DNA of 64,000 nucleotides from Shinisaurus crocodilurus (taxonomy: Eukaryota > Chordata > Lepidosauria > Squamata > Shinisauridae): the NCBI GenBank assembly GCA_021292165.1, contig CM037879.1, forward strand, positions 117,253,359-117,317,358, written 5' to 3'. Each line of letters starts with the position of its first letter. The stretch's first letter is position 1. The notes below the pieces were generated by a model. It did no database searches and was not told the DNA's origin. It worked only from the letters and a program-made list of their open reading frames with translations. The position numbers were made by a program, and so were the translations under genes. This document shows positions 24,573-36,533 of this stretch, piece after piece.

Positions 24573-26279
24573 CAGATGTCTTTCTTCTGGGACACAGACC
24601 TGGACAATCTAATCTGGTGTAACTACCACTTTTGATTGCAATTACGAAGGCAGATTAGAAGGTGTGATGATGACACAGGACACAACCAGAGAATCTCTAA
24701 TAAATGGTAAGGTAATTATAATAGACCAATAGCAAACTCAAGTGTTGCCAGGATTGCAGTCAAAATGGCTACTGAAAATCAAGAGGGAAGTATGTATCTG
24801 TATGGTTGGGGGAACCCCAAGGTTGGCAGAAGTACAAACAAAAATGTTGGATAATTAAAATTGCAGTCAAAACCTATGGCTAATGTTTCACCAGGTAATT
24901 GGGTGAAATGGTTAAGATCACTGATACCGTCTAGGGTGGTTTTCCTAGAAGGTACTCATTGAATTATTAACAGCCTGAACAGGAAGTGAGCGTAGCTCTC
25001 GGCTTCTTCCTCTTTCTGTTCAGACTCCTAGTGAATGTAGCACCTTCTGTTGTTGTCTCCACGTGGTCCAAGCAGCAGCATGTAACCAGAGTTGCTGGTC
25101 TGAACTCCACAAGTTCAGACCCCAAGTAACTACAAATGTACTTGTACCAACTGTAAGAAACGTCTTTTGTAAGCCTGCCTGAATGAAACTGCATAATCTG
25201 AGTGAGTAAATGTTACCTTTAACTTTTACAAGACTGTGTCTCTGATTATTGTTCTGAGGGAGAGAAAAGGGAGCAAAACCAGGGAAATCCAGTCTGCCTT
25301 AAAGCATCCTGGATTACTAAATGCTAACTGGCTAACACTAGCCAAAGCTAAGCTTCTTTTAAGCTGGAAAGGGACTCTACTCTGCTGATCTCACTAACGT
25401 GAGATAGGAAGGATATTACTCCACAATATATCCTCTCCTAGCATCTTTTTCAAGTCCCAACAAAAAAAAAAGCACATATGGGGTTTAAAAGCCCCAAAAG
25501 GTCTGACCCACAAAATATAAAATGAAAAGAAAAATAGAAGGTTGGTAGGGAGAGTGGAATGCTCTGTTTGGAGGGAATGGCTGGCTGAACCCTGAACATG
25601 AATACTCTTTGTATCAGGAAGTAATAGTATACAGTATACACTGCAACATTTGGTAGCAGGTCCCACTTGTTCCCCTTAGTAGTGAACTTGGTTGAACAGC
25701 TGCCTTAACCGTAAGCAAGCAAAATGGAACAAACCACCCAGCATTAAGATACATAGCTGTTTTAATATACTTGAGGCCTTCTCTAGGTATGTCGAAGTAT
25801 GCACGTAAATTAAAAAGAAAAGGAATTTAAAGAACACCAAAACAAAGCAAACCTAAAATGACCCATTGAAATACTGGGACATGTGGAATTTTTAGGATAT
25901 AGAAATAACATTTTGGACTAATTCTCGTGGTCCACTAATCATCTTATTGTCTGGAGAGGAAATCTTTGGGTTCCCATTAAATACCAAAGACCGACATTCT
26001 TGTATTTGCTGCTACATTGTGTTTGGGAAGGATGGAGAGAAGGAGCACTACTGAACCATTATAACAACTCATGCACATAATTTCACCATTATGTTTTCTC
26101 CGGGCAGCTCTCACTTCTGCCTCAGAGGATGAGAAAACTGTTAGCCTCCTAATATTTTCTAGGAACATGCTCATTTTAAAGGCTCTTGCCCTGTATTTTG
26201 GGAAGATAACAAATATTTGCTATTGCACGTTGTTCCGTGAGGCTGCACTGTTATCTATGTTACATCACCTGCTGCCATG
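24573..26279. other. Gene-free stretch
   Basis: The segment at about 24960-25260 (including AAATGTTACCTTTAACTTTT and GACTGTGTCTCTGATTATTG) has the flavour of an LTR U5 end, but I could not define both ends. No gene recognised. Confidence 0.3.
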
Positions 26280-26720
26280 TGAGGAAGCCGCTGCCACTAC
26301 CCCCCCTCGGCCCCGGCGGCTGCTGGCCCGCCGTGCAAAATGGCTACAACCGAGCCCAGCGGCTGGGGAAGCCTCTGCACCGTCGCCTTCAGGCAAGCAA
26401 GCAACGGACCGGCCTCCTCCTCCGTCTGCGGCTCCTCCGCCTTCTTCCCACTCTCCCTCCTGCTCCAACGGCGGCCCCCCGCGACTTGCTCTCCCCGCTT
26501 CAGGCAGCGCCCCCTCTAGGGCCGTCTCCGCCCCCTGCCTCTGCTCAGGGCCCACGCACAAGCGCGGCGGGGGTGGGGACTCCCTTGTCAGGGCCAGGCG
26601 CGGCCTCCTCGCCGCCCTCCTCGTTTTCGAGCTCGCGGGAGCCCCAGCGTACAACTGGCAGGCGAGGACGCCGGTGGTGCAGCAGCAGCAGCGCTTCGCC
26701 TTCCCTTTCTACCGTGAGGT
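26280..26720. promoter_or_regulatory. CpG island, candidate FBXL4 promoter / first exon
   Basis: GC- and CpG-rich block about 9.8 kb upstream of the first coding exon. It contains a YY1-like CAAAATGGCTAC element near 26335, several GC boxes (for example GGGGGTGGGG near 26570) and a donor-like CCGTGAGG near 26711. YY1 and GC boxes are usual in promoters of mitochondrial genes. Long frames open here on both strands are proline/alanine/arginine-rich and look like CpG-island by-products. Whether this block or the one at 20.6-21.0 kb starts FBXL4 cannot be decided from sequence. Confidence 0.5.
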
Positions 26721-27545
26721 GCTGAGTGATGTCTCTTCTTGGTGGGCAAAGGCTGCGCTGGTGGCCAGCGCATCGGAAAGGGGTGGGGGGAGAGGGCCCC
26801 CACTGTGGCCCTCTCTAACGCCCACCCGTCGCAGTTTGGGTTGATTTCTCTGTTGGGAGCAATTCCAGAGGGCAAAAGCCTACAAAATACCCGGCCGGGC
26901 TGCGCTCGCTGCATTTCATGGCCTTTAGCCCCAGTGTTTCATATGCCGTCAATAGGGGCATGGCAAGCAGAAATCCAACAGTGCAGCTCCCCCTCGGCGT
27001 ACCCCGTACCCTTCTCTTGGCGCTTCTGAAGGCATGACAAGCAGAAATTCAACAGGGTAACGTTCCACCTCACAGTACTGTTGTGCTCTGCTTCTGTGAG
27101 CTTCTGTAGGTATTCCAGTTGGAAACAGGATTCTCATAGGGTTCAACTTGACCCTATTTACCAAGGAGTGCCCTCCCTATCCTTGGTTTCTGCTCTTCAT
27201 TCCAGGGTCTCTGCTAGCATCTTTTGTGTGTGGACTGGATACATCTTGTTTCTAGTGTGCCTTTAGGTTTGTGGTTACAAGATTGAAGATTGAAAGTGGA
27301 TGCTCCATCTTGTCAAAAGAGATGAAGTGAGGTTTATGTTGGCTGTGTGCAATATTCTCCATTATTTGGCAACCTCATTCTGGGTGATGGTGACAGGATT
27401 TTTTCCTTATTTGGGGAAAGGAGGGGGAATCTAGAGGAAGGGAGAACAGTACCAGTATTTGATATAGCATTTTTGAGTGTTTAAAGTGTTTTGTGCACAT
27501 TAGCTTGGTAATCCTGATAAGAACCTGATGAGGTAGGCCAGTATA

Positions 27546-28222
27546 TGTTATCACTACATTCTGTGACTGGCTCCGCCCTGAGCTACTAGGTCCTGGTACC
27601 TGAATAAGTACCTAGCAATGTCCCTGGCATCACATCTGGATTATGGCAATGCACTCTACTTAGGGCTGCCTTTAACAGTTGGTCCGGAATGCAGTAGGCA
27701 GCTTGTTAACTGGCCCCTCATATAGGGAGCATGTGACTTATTGAAAGAGGTGCATTGGCTGCCATTTGTTTCAGGGCACAATTCAAAGTGCTGGTGATGG
27801 CCTTTAACACCCTTCATGGTTTAGAACTGGGATATCTGAAGGACCACCTTCTCTGTATGAGCCATCCTGCCTGTTGAGATCATCTTTGGAGGCCCTCCTG
27901 TGTGTTGCAACACCTGCAGAAATACAGGTGTTTGGGCCTTTTTTGTGTCTCAGTCTCTGCCTAGGCTTTGGAACTGCCTCCCAAGGGAGGCTGGTCTTCC
28001 CCCTTTAATTGTTTTTCGGAAGTTAGTAAAAACCTTCCTTTTTAGAAAGGCTTTGGGTTTGTAAATGGTTGTGTTATTGAACTGGTTTTATCTGTGCATG
28101 GTTTTTTTTAACGAAGAACTTTTATTCCTGCTATGTTGATGTTGATGTTGCTTTCTGTTGCTATTTTAGTTGTGTGTGTTTTTTGAAGAAAGGCGGGATA
28201 GAAATGTTTTAAATAAATAAAT
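27546..28222 (+). mobile_element. L2 LINE 3' end fragment
   Basis: Frames translate to L2 reverse transcriptase C-terminal motifs: SHLDYGNALY (about 27630-27660), RNAVGSLLTG (about 27685), then LWNCLPREAG and FRKLVKTFLF (27968-28045). An untranslated tail follows, ending GGCGGGATAGAAATG and (AAATA)n at about 28222. Stops and frameshifts make it dead; it is 5' truncated. Confidence 0.85.
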
Positions 28223-31200
28223 CTTTTGTAGAAGGCTAACATGACTTCATTAAAATTACAGAAAGGCATACTGACAATAGAAAGGCAAGAAATGCATGTG
28301 TAGGCCACAGTCCCCACATGGTCATGTTCTGTTTGCTTATCTTTTTTGTTTGTGTGGGCCTATGTTCTTGTTTCAACAGCTCTTCCTATCCTGGTCCAAA
28401 TAGTCTTTAAATTGTGCTTGGTGGTTAATTGAAAGCGGTGGGAGGTAGAACGTCTGTGCACTCATTGTCTCCTATGTACATCTTACTCTTGTTTCATCTC
28501 CTCTCACGGGTTTCAGCCTCATGCAACAGTTATGATTCCAAAGAATAGGGGGTGGGTGTTGTGCCCTGGAGTATGGTAATTTAAACTAATGGATTTTGTC
28601 CATAGGTTCATGTGTCACAAACAGTGACACCTGCATGTACCTGCTTTCTGCTCCAGATGCTGGAGGATATCCATGCAGCTAGTCCAGTTTATTCTCAGTT
28701 CTGTGTAAGGCTGTTTATTTTAAACCTTTCATGTTTGTGTCATTGTTGATGTCAACATTATTTAAGGCTCTTTGATGAGCAGTCAAAGATAGGGTGCCTG
28801 TCCTTGAGAGCTTGCAACACAGAAACTAGGGGTGAAATCCAACAGTGTCTGTCTGCAAGGAGAACGCTTGTTCGTGAAATGGATTCCCTTCCCACCCCCT
28901 GCAGCCTTCTGTGCTACCCCAAAATCTGCTCTGGAGGTTTGGGAGACCTCTGGAGCAGAGGGGAGTGTGTGTCCCACTGCATGAGTGGACATCCACTCAC
29001 ACAGTACTAGATTTCACCCTACGATAACAAAAAATGTGAATGTAAGAATAAACTACAGTGGCAGTGCAACACAACAGCAGGAAGTGACATTGAGGAGATC
29101 GTTGCAGTTGAATTACTGCTTAATATAATTATATATCAGTTATTTGAATTCTATAGGATAGGCGAGAGAAAATATTAATATGTGTATATTTGGGAAGTCT
29201 CTATTAAAAGTTTCACTAATATAGTTTGGGTAAGATTAAGGGCACAAGTTGCTATGACCTTATTGGTAAACTTTTGTTTGTAGTCCAAAAGTGTGGTGAA
29301 GTCAAGAAAAGCCATTTACTGAAATGCCAGACTCCAGTTCTGCATTGACCAGAAAGTAAACACTTTGGTTTAAAATCCTTAAGTTCTTTTATAAAATAAT
29401 AGAATTTGCAAATGTTCTGATGATCTAAAGGTGCCAGGTATTAACAATAAGCTTAACCAGAAAAGCCAAGGGATGTTAGCCTTTTTGTAATCGTTCAGTG
29501 TTTTTCCTTTGGCAAAAGGTTTCAAGTACTAAGCAGTTTTTTATTTCCACAGTGGACAAGAGTTTATCTAACTAAAAATTAGTGATTTTCAAAACTTGTT
29601 TCAAGCTATATTTTGGTTAGATTTTAATAATGCCTAACTTTGGATTTTCATAATTTTAATACTGCATAATTTTAATACTGCTTTTCCTTACTGGAGCTTC
29701 ATTTCTGCATATGCTTCAAATAATGTACTCTTGTAATGTCTTTATTAAGCTGAAAAAGTGTGTGAATGAATGCATGTGTGAGAGACATAAAACTAGTGAT
29801 AAATAGGCTTTTGGGGATGCAGTAGAGTGAGACCATTGCACAAAACCTTGGATGTGATGTGATGGGAAGTTCAGATTGAATGCAGGGAATGAGAGGATGC
29901 CTGTGGAAGGAAGTGAAGAGGGCAATGACATTAAAGTCGTGAGAGAAGAAGATAATTTCAGAAGTTATTTTGTACAGTGTGAAGAGCAGGGATGATAAAA
30001 AGGTCAAATAAGAGGAGATTGAAGTTGTGCAAATGAGAAGGTGGTACACCTGTGAAGAACAATTCTGCAGGAATGGAACAGATAGGAATATTTTGGATTG
30101 TTGTAATAGTATTGAGAGGATATTATGATTGCTTGAAAAGAAAGGTCTAGTTTGGATTTAGGATGGTTTAATTTAGACGCGGAAGATAATTATTATGGGA
30201 AACACCTGAAGTACCGTTTTATTAATGAGGGGACATTGATTGGCTAGCTCTGATGTGTGTGTGATATATCATGATCATTTATAGCAGGGGTCAAACATTT
30301 TTTGGTCAGTGCGCACCTGTGGAATTTTGAAGAGTGTTGTGGGTGCTATCACAAAATGACTGCCATGATAGGCATGGCTGGACACAAAATACCTATTTCC
30401 CAGAAGGTGAGGCTCAGAGACAGGTAACTTGGCCAAGAAACTGAATATAAGGCACAGGTGGAATCTGAGCATCAAATGTCAAATGATGTATTTGGCCCAA
30501 CCCACTGTAACTCTCCAGGACATTTCCTACCACCCCCAGGTTACCTTTTTCTTTTTCGTGCACTGCTGGGCATACTTCAAATTGAAAGTACTGGGCTACA
30601 GCCACCCATCATATTTATTTTCTAAGAATGTCTTTGGGAATATCTCCAAGAGATATTCTTGAAAATAAAAATGGCTCTAGAGGCCAGTGCATTACTTTGC
30701 TGCAGGCCTGCCTCCCAGTTAATTTTTTTTAAATGAAAAACAATCAAAATGAAATAACAATCAGGAGGGGCAGGGAGACCGTTGGGGACCATGTTAAATC
30801 CTTGATTTATAGCCTGCTTCTCCACATGCTCAGACTTGCAGCAAAACTGAAAAATAACAATTTGTTGCAACCTAGGGATTCATAAGAATGAGTGTCCCTT
30901 GAAAAGCAAAATATATTGTATGTTTCTGGTTGCTTACTCTGATTTTTTAAGAACCGTCTGTTGCTTAAAATTTTCTATTACTTTCTCATCAACAAAATGT
31001 TGTGAAATTAACTTGTTGGATAGTAAATCTGAATGATTTTCATGCTTCTGGATGAAGGTGCTAGCCTGCCTTGCTCTCTGCTCTGAAGTCAATTTCAAGA
31101 GAGAGAGAGAGAGATTTAGTTATTATTGAATTAAGCTGTCTTGCTGTAGTAAGGTAACAACAAGGAGTTCAAATCTTTCTTCATCTGTATTTCAGTAATG

Positions 31201-31760
31201 TCCTTGGGAAAAAGTAAATGTAGAAAATGGGAAAAACTAAATTATAAATGTATACTAAGAAAAAACATTGCTGTTTGGTAATAGATCTTTCGTGATATGG
31301 CCTGCTTATTTTAAATATGCTAAACATAAGCAACTACCATACCCTGGGCCCAACCTGGATAGTGTCATGTGGCTCTCACAATAGTACATTCCAAGGGGAA
31401 AGAGTGGTGTGAACACCTCTATAGCACACCTATATCAATGGGAGCAGGTCATTTGGGGAACTTTGGACAATCGCTTGTAAAGTGGCCCTCTAGCAACACT
31501 AGTTGCTGACTGGGATACTTTTTACATTGGGTATTAGGTACCACAAACAGCAAATCCTTGTACAAGTTATTTTAAAAACATAAAAAATTTGACTGAAACT
31601 TACTATGAACTGTGCTGTTGGCGTTGGTGTGTCTTGGTTCAGCTTTTGAATGGATAAATCAGGACAAGTATACATTTTTTCTATATTCTTTAAAAAATCT
31701 GCATGGGTGGAAATTGGGCTGTCAGAACAAAAGCCTTCTATTTCCTTTTCTACTTAGATA
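28223..31760. other. Gene-free stretch, mostly unassigned
   Basis: If FBXL4 starts at either CpG island this is intron. It contains a dispersed unit at about 30283-30500 (GGGGTCAAACATTTTTTGG, ACTGCCATGATAGGCATGG) related to 53550-53700. No coding region recognised. Confidence 0.35.
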
Positions 31761-31761
31761 A

Positions 31762-31990
31762 GGCTGCAATCCCATGCACATTTATCTAGCGTAAGTACCA
31801 TGTTTATTTATTTACCGTATTTATTTGGCATCCTGCGTTTCCACTAAAAATAGTGCTCAAGGTGGGTAACAATTTATTCTTACCTTTATTATTACAATAA
31901 TCAAATACAAATAAAAAGTTACGTAATTAAAACTTAACTACCGTACATTGAGTTACTTCTGTGTAGACATACGTAAGATTGCACTGTCTC
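31762..31990. repeat. Dispersed GGCTGCAATCC repeat split by a retroposon tail
   Basis: The left part GGCTGCAATCCCATGCACAT (to about 31798) and the right part GTTACTTCTGTGTAGACATA ... GATTGCACTG (about 31951-31987) are two halves of one repeat unit. Between them lies a TTTATTTATTTACC...AATAAAAAG segment of retroposon-tail type on the minus strand. Confidence 0.6.
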
Positions 31991-33469
31991 CATCTTAGGC
32001 ATTCTAGTCCTGAAATGATGAAGGAAGCTATTGCCATCTCTTGGCTTTGTTTTCAAACAAAATAAATATTTGAAATGCCTTTGAAATGCAGACACCATTA
32101 GTCCAGCATAGCGCATGTTCTGGTAAATGTCTGTTACACAAATGTCTATTTTAAGACCTATTTCGTCATCCCTGCTGCAGACTCCAACAGGTTATATAGG
32201 CATTGCTTCTTCTCTTTGCCATTGAAGATAAACAACTAAGAGCAGAGGCAGGCAAGAAGATTAATTTGGGGCATCTTAGCTCACATTTGTACAGAAGTAT
32301 CATTCTCAAGGTTAATGCAATTCTGGGGCTACTAAGGCACTTTGAACACATACCTTTCTATTCTTTTTATTAATTTATTAAAATGTAGCCTCATTTTTTC
32401 TTAATAGGAAATCGTGTGTGCATGTGTGTGAATTTTGCAACATAGCTGCTTAGAATATAAATTATATTTTAAAAATTGATATTATGTAGAAATTACATTT
32501 TTAGAATGTTCCCCATGATGTTTATATTGTTTTATGTTACTATTTCTTGGCAGTGGCAAAGCACTTTATATCTATCTATCTATGGAATCTATAGACATAG
32601 ATATATATTCACTTAGTTTTTATACTCGTTGTTTTAATTTGGATTGCAAATTTTTCCAAACATTTTTCCTTAAGTTTTTTAGTTAAAGTATTTTTAGATT
32701 ACAAACAATAGTCCAATTTTATTTAGATTCTTATAAAGAAAACGTTGCCTGTATTATTTATGGTCTTATTTGTCCTTTCCTAACTCCCTCCATGAATATC
32801 ACCTCTTTATTATTTGTTTGCATTTATCATGTTTGACAGATTTGCATGTTACTGAAGTTATGAAACTTGGCTTCCCCAGAAATACTTTCTGGACTTCAGT
32901 GGACATATAATGAGTTTGTTAAATTAATAATATGTTTAATAAAGAAGGGGGAAGAATGAGCCACCTGGAATATAGGTACAAACACATTTTTAAACAAAGT
33001 TTTCATTGTTATCTGTGTGTGAATGCATTTGGTGCCATTTCACAACCCTTGGGCAGTTTGATCTATTAGTCCAGTATGGCTGCCCTTCTATATTGTGATG
33101 TTTGCATACCTTGACTGCTTCCAGATGCAAGGTACTGCCACGCCCACAATGCCTTTTATCAGCCTTGTTTGTGTTAAAAGACCTTTAAAAAGAAGATATG
33201 TTTCAAACTTTACACCAATTAAAGAATGTTTTACTTAATGGTGAACTTAGACAAACTATAGCAGTCATTGCAGACTAGAAACTGTATCACATAGCTATTA
33301 AGATGCTTTGACATCATCAGGTGTATTTCCAAATGATGGTGAGCTGTATGATGGTATGTTGATGATCTTCAGGATTAGAGTAAGGTTCAAAAGAGCTTTC
33401 AGAGCGATACATGACAATAGAGAGTACATACGACGTATGGGCAGAGCAATCCTGTATCCCCTAGAGTCT
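31991..33469. other. Gene-free AT-rich stretch
   Basis: Nothing recognised; short TATC microsatellite near 32571-32582. Confidence 0.3.
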
Positions 33470-33477
33470 CGGGCTCC

Positions 33478-33884
33478 CCAACTTCTGCAACCTTTCTTAA
33501 GAACTGGGCCGCGCGGCCGCCGCGCTGCCCAGTTTTACAAAAATGCTCGGGGAGGCGAGCAGAGGGACGAGCGGCGGCGGCGGGGGGGGGGTGCTTCGCG
33601 CGCGGCGCAGCAGCCGGGCGCGGGTGCCCGCCGGGACGCGCCGCCGGTGCTCGCAAGCTCTGGCGAGCCCCCCCCCCCCCCGCCGCTCATCCCTCTCCGA
33701 GTCCGATAAGAATTTTAGTAAAGCCGGAAGTGACGCGACGGTCCCGTCGCGTCACTTCCTGGTTCTGCTGCTGCCCAGGCCTGGTTCTGCTGCTGCCCGG
33801 TTTCCCCCCCCCCCCCCGTCCGTGGAAAACCTCCCCCCCGTCCCCCCTCCAGTCCTTCGTCCCAAAAAGGTTGCAGAAGTTCTG
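33478..33884. mobile_element. GC-rich inverted-repeat element mimicking a CpG island
   Basis: AACTTCTGCAACCTTTCTT at the left is mirrored by AAAAAGGTTGCAGAAGTT at the right (about 33865-33881). Inside are further hairpins: AACTGGGC...GCCCAGTT around GCGCGGCCGCCGCGC, and a near-perfect stem GAAGTGACGCGACGG / CCGTCGCGTCACTTC (about 33726-33759). C-runs occur near 33669-33681 and 33804-33817. Nested symmetry and terminal repeats point to a fold-back DNA element rather than a promoter. The class is unknown and no clear target duplication was found. Confidence 0.6.
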
Positions 33885-33995
33885 CAAAACTAGAATGGGC
33901 ATGGGACTGGTAGAGGAGAGGTGGAGAACTGCATTTCTATGGTGGGTGTGGAGGAGCCTGCTTGGTTTCTATGTTGTGTGCAGAGGAAGGACAGA

Positions 33996-34046
33996 GTGCT
34001 CCATCCCACCTCCGCCAGCCTGCTCCATCCCACCTCCGCCAGCCTG
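33996..34046. repeat. Two-copy tandem repeat
   Basis: CTCCATCCCACCTCCGCCAG plus CCTG occurs twice in a row. Confidence 0.8.
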
Positions 34047-35420
34047 CTCACTCACCTGCATGAAATTCCGTTCACTTGTCTGCATGCAACTCCTGGTCAC
34101 CTAAAGCGACTAGGCTAGTGCTTATATACAAAGCTGAGGTAACGGTTCGACATAGTTTTAAGGGCACTAAATAATGCAAAATGCCAAGTGTAATTTCTAT
34201 TATACATTCATTAAATGTTATGGCATCTATATACATTTATGAATATAACTTTATATATTTTTCTTTGCTTTTCTGTATTATGTCCTGTGTGTATGAAACT
34301 GCCTTTAAATGCATTGAAGTCTGTAGTATCTTTCTTTTGACACATCTACTAGCAAAAATGGTAGGAGCCATATTATTGGTATATCAGGAAGTGATTATAT
34401 TGGAAGAAATCATACATAGTAACACAGAATGGCTGCTACGTATATTGAATGTCTATAAATAGACCATATTGCCCAGGGGCTATGAGCTGCCCCCCCAATG
34501 GATTCTCAGTCCATCCAAACTGTATGCATACAATGAAAAGAACTGTACTTCAACTTACATTTCAGATTCATTCAAAAAGCATTGTTTTATGCCTGTGATA
34601 TAAATATGTTTTTCCTTTCCTAGGGAATAGCCTTCATGGAGTTCTATTTCTGAAATGTTTACAAAGGTGTAAACACCAACCTTGCCAGATGGATATGTGG
34701 AAGACAACTAAGATTTGGTGGACTCAACTAAATATTATTTTAGAGTTCACTGCTTTTTCTGTTGAGGTGAGTGATCTAACATTGTGTTGGTATTTCTTTT
34801 CACCGGGATCACGGGTGAGGGAACAGTGATGAAGCTTTTGCTCTAGGTAGGTAAGTTTTGCCAGCTTCCTTGAGGCGTTTTCATATTGAAAGTGTTCAGG
34901 TTTGGACACAGTTACTGTGCTCTTGATATCACTTTTCTAATGTAAAGGTCTTGCAGAAATCACCAAAGAGGTTCAAAGCAATACTTGCTTGTTCAGATCA
35001 AAAACTTTTAGATTATAGCTATTTCTGGATTCAGACACAAATGATTTAAGCTGGGTAGTATTTACTGCAAAAATTATGGCACCTCCTGTAAATTTGGGGA
35101 TTATATGCATTCTTTCAGCATATTTGGTCCATGTAATCCATTGTCAGGGCTTTGGATCAGAATGCTCTACTAATCCATATGGTGAATTAGGTGTGGGATT
35201 ATAAAACAGCATAGCTATATAACAGGGTTGCACAGCCTACAGATGATTCTTTGACGCTCCCGGTGTGCCCCCCCCACCCGAAGCCAGCAGTTCCCCACCC
35301 TTTTCCCCTTTCTTGGCAGGAAAAACTCGTTATTTGCAGCTGATCAGAGCTTTTCCCCGCTGAGGGCCTAGGTTTGGGGCCTAGGGAGGAAGCTGCTGAT
35401 TGATTCAGTCCTGTGTACTT
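34047..35420. other. Gene-free stretch upstream of the first coding exon
   Basis: A pyrimidine tract ending TTTTTCCTTTCCTAG at about 34623, followed by a short segment, could be a non-coding FBXL4 exon acceptor. This is only a possibility. Confidence 0.3.
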
Positions 35421-35423
35421 AGA

Positions 35424-35577
35424 TTTCATAGAGTTGGAAGGAGCCTACAAGGCTATCGAGTCCAACCCCCTGCTCAATGCAGGAAACTAGAGGAGGGGTC
35501 TCCCATCCAAGTAACAACCAGGCTTGACCCTGCTTAGCTTTCCACGCTCAGACAAGCTGAGCCAGCATAAGCCACTT
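35424..35577 (-). mobile_element. 5S rRNA-derived SINE
   Basis: On the minus strand it carries the 5S internal promoter pattern: AAAGCTAAGCAGGGTCAAGC (box A region) and ACTTGGATGGGAGACC (box C). A CR1-like tail follows (TTGAGCAGGGGGTTGGACTC, CCTTCCAACTCTATG). The 5' end of the 5S unit is degraded. It is not a functional 5S gene. Confidence 0.82.
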
Positions 35578-35941
35578 CTGAGGCTTGTCCTACAGAGACT
35601 TGTCCTGCTTACTTCTGAGTAGGCACACAGAGGCTTGGTATTTGGGATCCTATTGAAAATGATTTCAGTCTTAGTTATGTATGAGTAGAAAAGGGTTCCC
35701 ACCCTGCTAGTGGTAGAGAAGCTACACACTAATGACAGTGTGTGTGTGTGTGTATGTGTATGTAGCCCCTGCACCAGACACTGCATACTGCCCTTGGAGC
35801 CATAAACATTGTGCACCTCTGCTATATAGTCGGTCCGTGTCAGCTCTTCCTTCCTTTTCCAGAAGCACTTCCCAAATTCTGCTTCTGTTCTGCAACCATT
35901 CTTAGGTCTTGAGTTACGACTGTAATGAACATTACAGAACA

Positions 35942-35990
35942 TAAGAGCCAGTGTGGCGTAGTGGTTAGAGTGTTGGACTGGGACTTGGGA
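35942..35990 (+). mobile_element. tRNA-derived SINE head, truncated (copy 3)
   Basis: AGAGCCAGTGTGGCGTAGTG through TTGGACTGGGACTTGGGA, then a repeated GACTGGGACT and loss of the rest. The SINE head and about 35 bp to its left are repeated in inverted orientation at 38711-38805. Confidence 0.8.
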
Positions 35991-36132
35991 CTGGGACTCT
36001 AATGTTTTGATTAGAGTTCAAGATTCTGATACTGAAATTAATTGGATGCTTTTTCACTTTTAACACTGCAAGAGTGATGTGGGAACTAAAAGCTTTATTT
36101 ACAAGGCTTACTTTTTAGGTATGAGACAATGC

Positions 36133-36268
36133 CAGGGATGGGCAACATGTGGCGTGCCAAATGTTTTGGCCTACAACTGCCACGATCCCTCACAATTAGC
36201 TATGCTGGCTAGGGCTGATGGGAGTTGTAGGCCAAAACATCTGGAGGGCCACAAGTTGCCCACCCCTG
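36133..36268. mobile_element. Palindromic hAT-like MITE (CAGGGATGGGCAAC family)
   Basis: Left end CAGGGATGGGCAACATGTGG and right end CACAAGTTGCCCACCCCTG enclose a palindromic core (TTTTGGCCTACAACTGCC / GGGAGTTGTAGGCCAAAAC). It lies about 170 bp before the FBXL4 leader exon. Confidence 0.8.
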
Positions 36269-36441
36269 TGTTAGACACTAATACTTTGATTAGATCTTTT
36301 AGTAACTGTTTTTCATGTGTGATATCTTTATCCAGTGTCGTTCCATCTTAAAACTGACCAACTATAACTAGTAAAAGTAATTTTGTTTCTTGAGAGGTTT
36401 TTTGGTATTGACTGTGTTTTATTGTGTTTCTTTTCTTTCAG

Positions 36442-36533
36442 GTGCCTGGGTTTCTTTTAAAACATCTCACAAAGAGTTAATGCTTGTGTCTTGAGGATAC
36501 CTGACATTTAGCAATCTTCTAATATCTATCTGG
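36442..36533 (+). other. FBXL4: FBXL4 5' untranslated segment of the first coding exon
   Basis: The 92 nt lie between a good splice acceptor (polypyrimidine tract, then TTTCTTTTCTTTCAG ending at 36441) and the FBXL4 ATG. This implies at least one upstream non-coding exon spliced onto this one. The upstream exon could not be identified with certainty. Confidence 0.75.
36480..36494 (+). promoter_or_regulatory. Short upstream ORF in the FBXL4 leader
   Basis: ATG CTT GTG TCT TGA sits inside the 5' UTR, ending 39 nt before the FBXL4 start codon. It encodes four residues. Together with the weak context of the main ATG this could lower translation. That is inference; the reading frame itself is plain in the sequence. 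Confidence 0.45.

Noticed and set aside
26071..26844. 257-codon plus-strand frame through the CpG island
   Set aside because: Pro/Ala/Ser/Arg composition, overlapping open frames on the other strand, and a start in unrelated AT-rich DNA. Best seen as CpG-island sequence, although a transcript test could change this.
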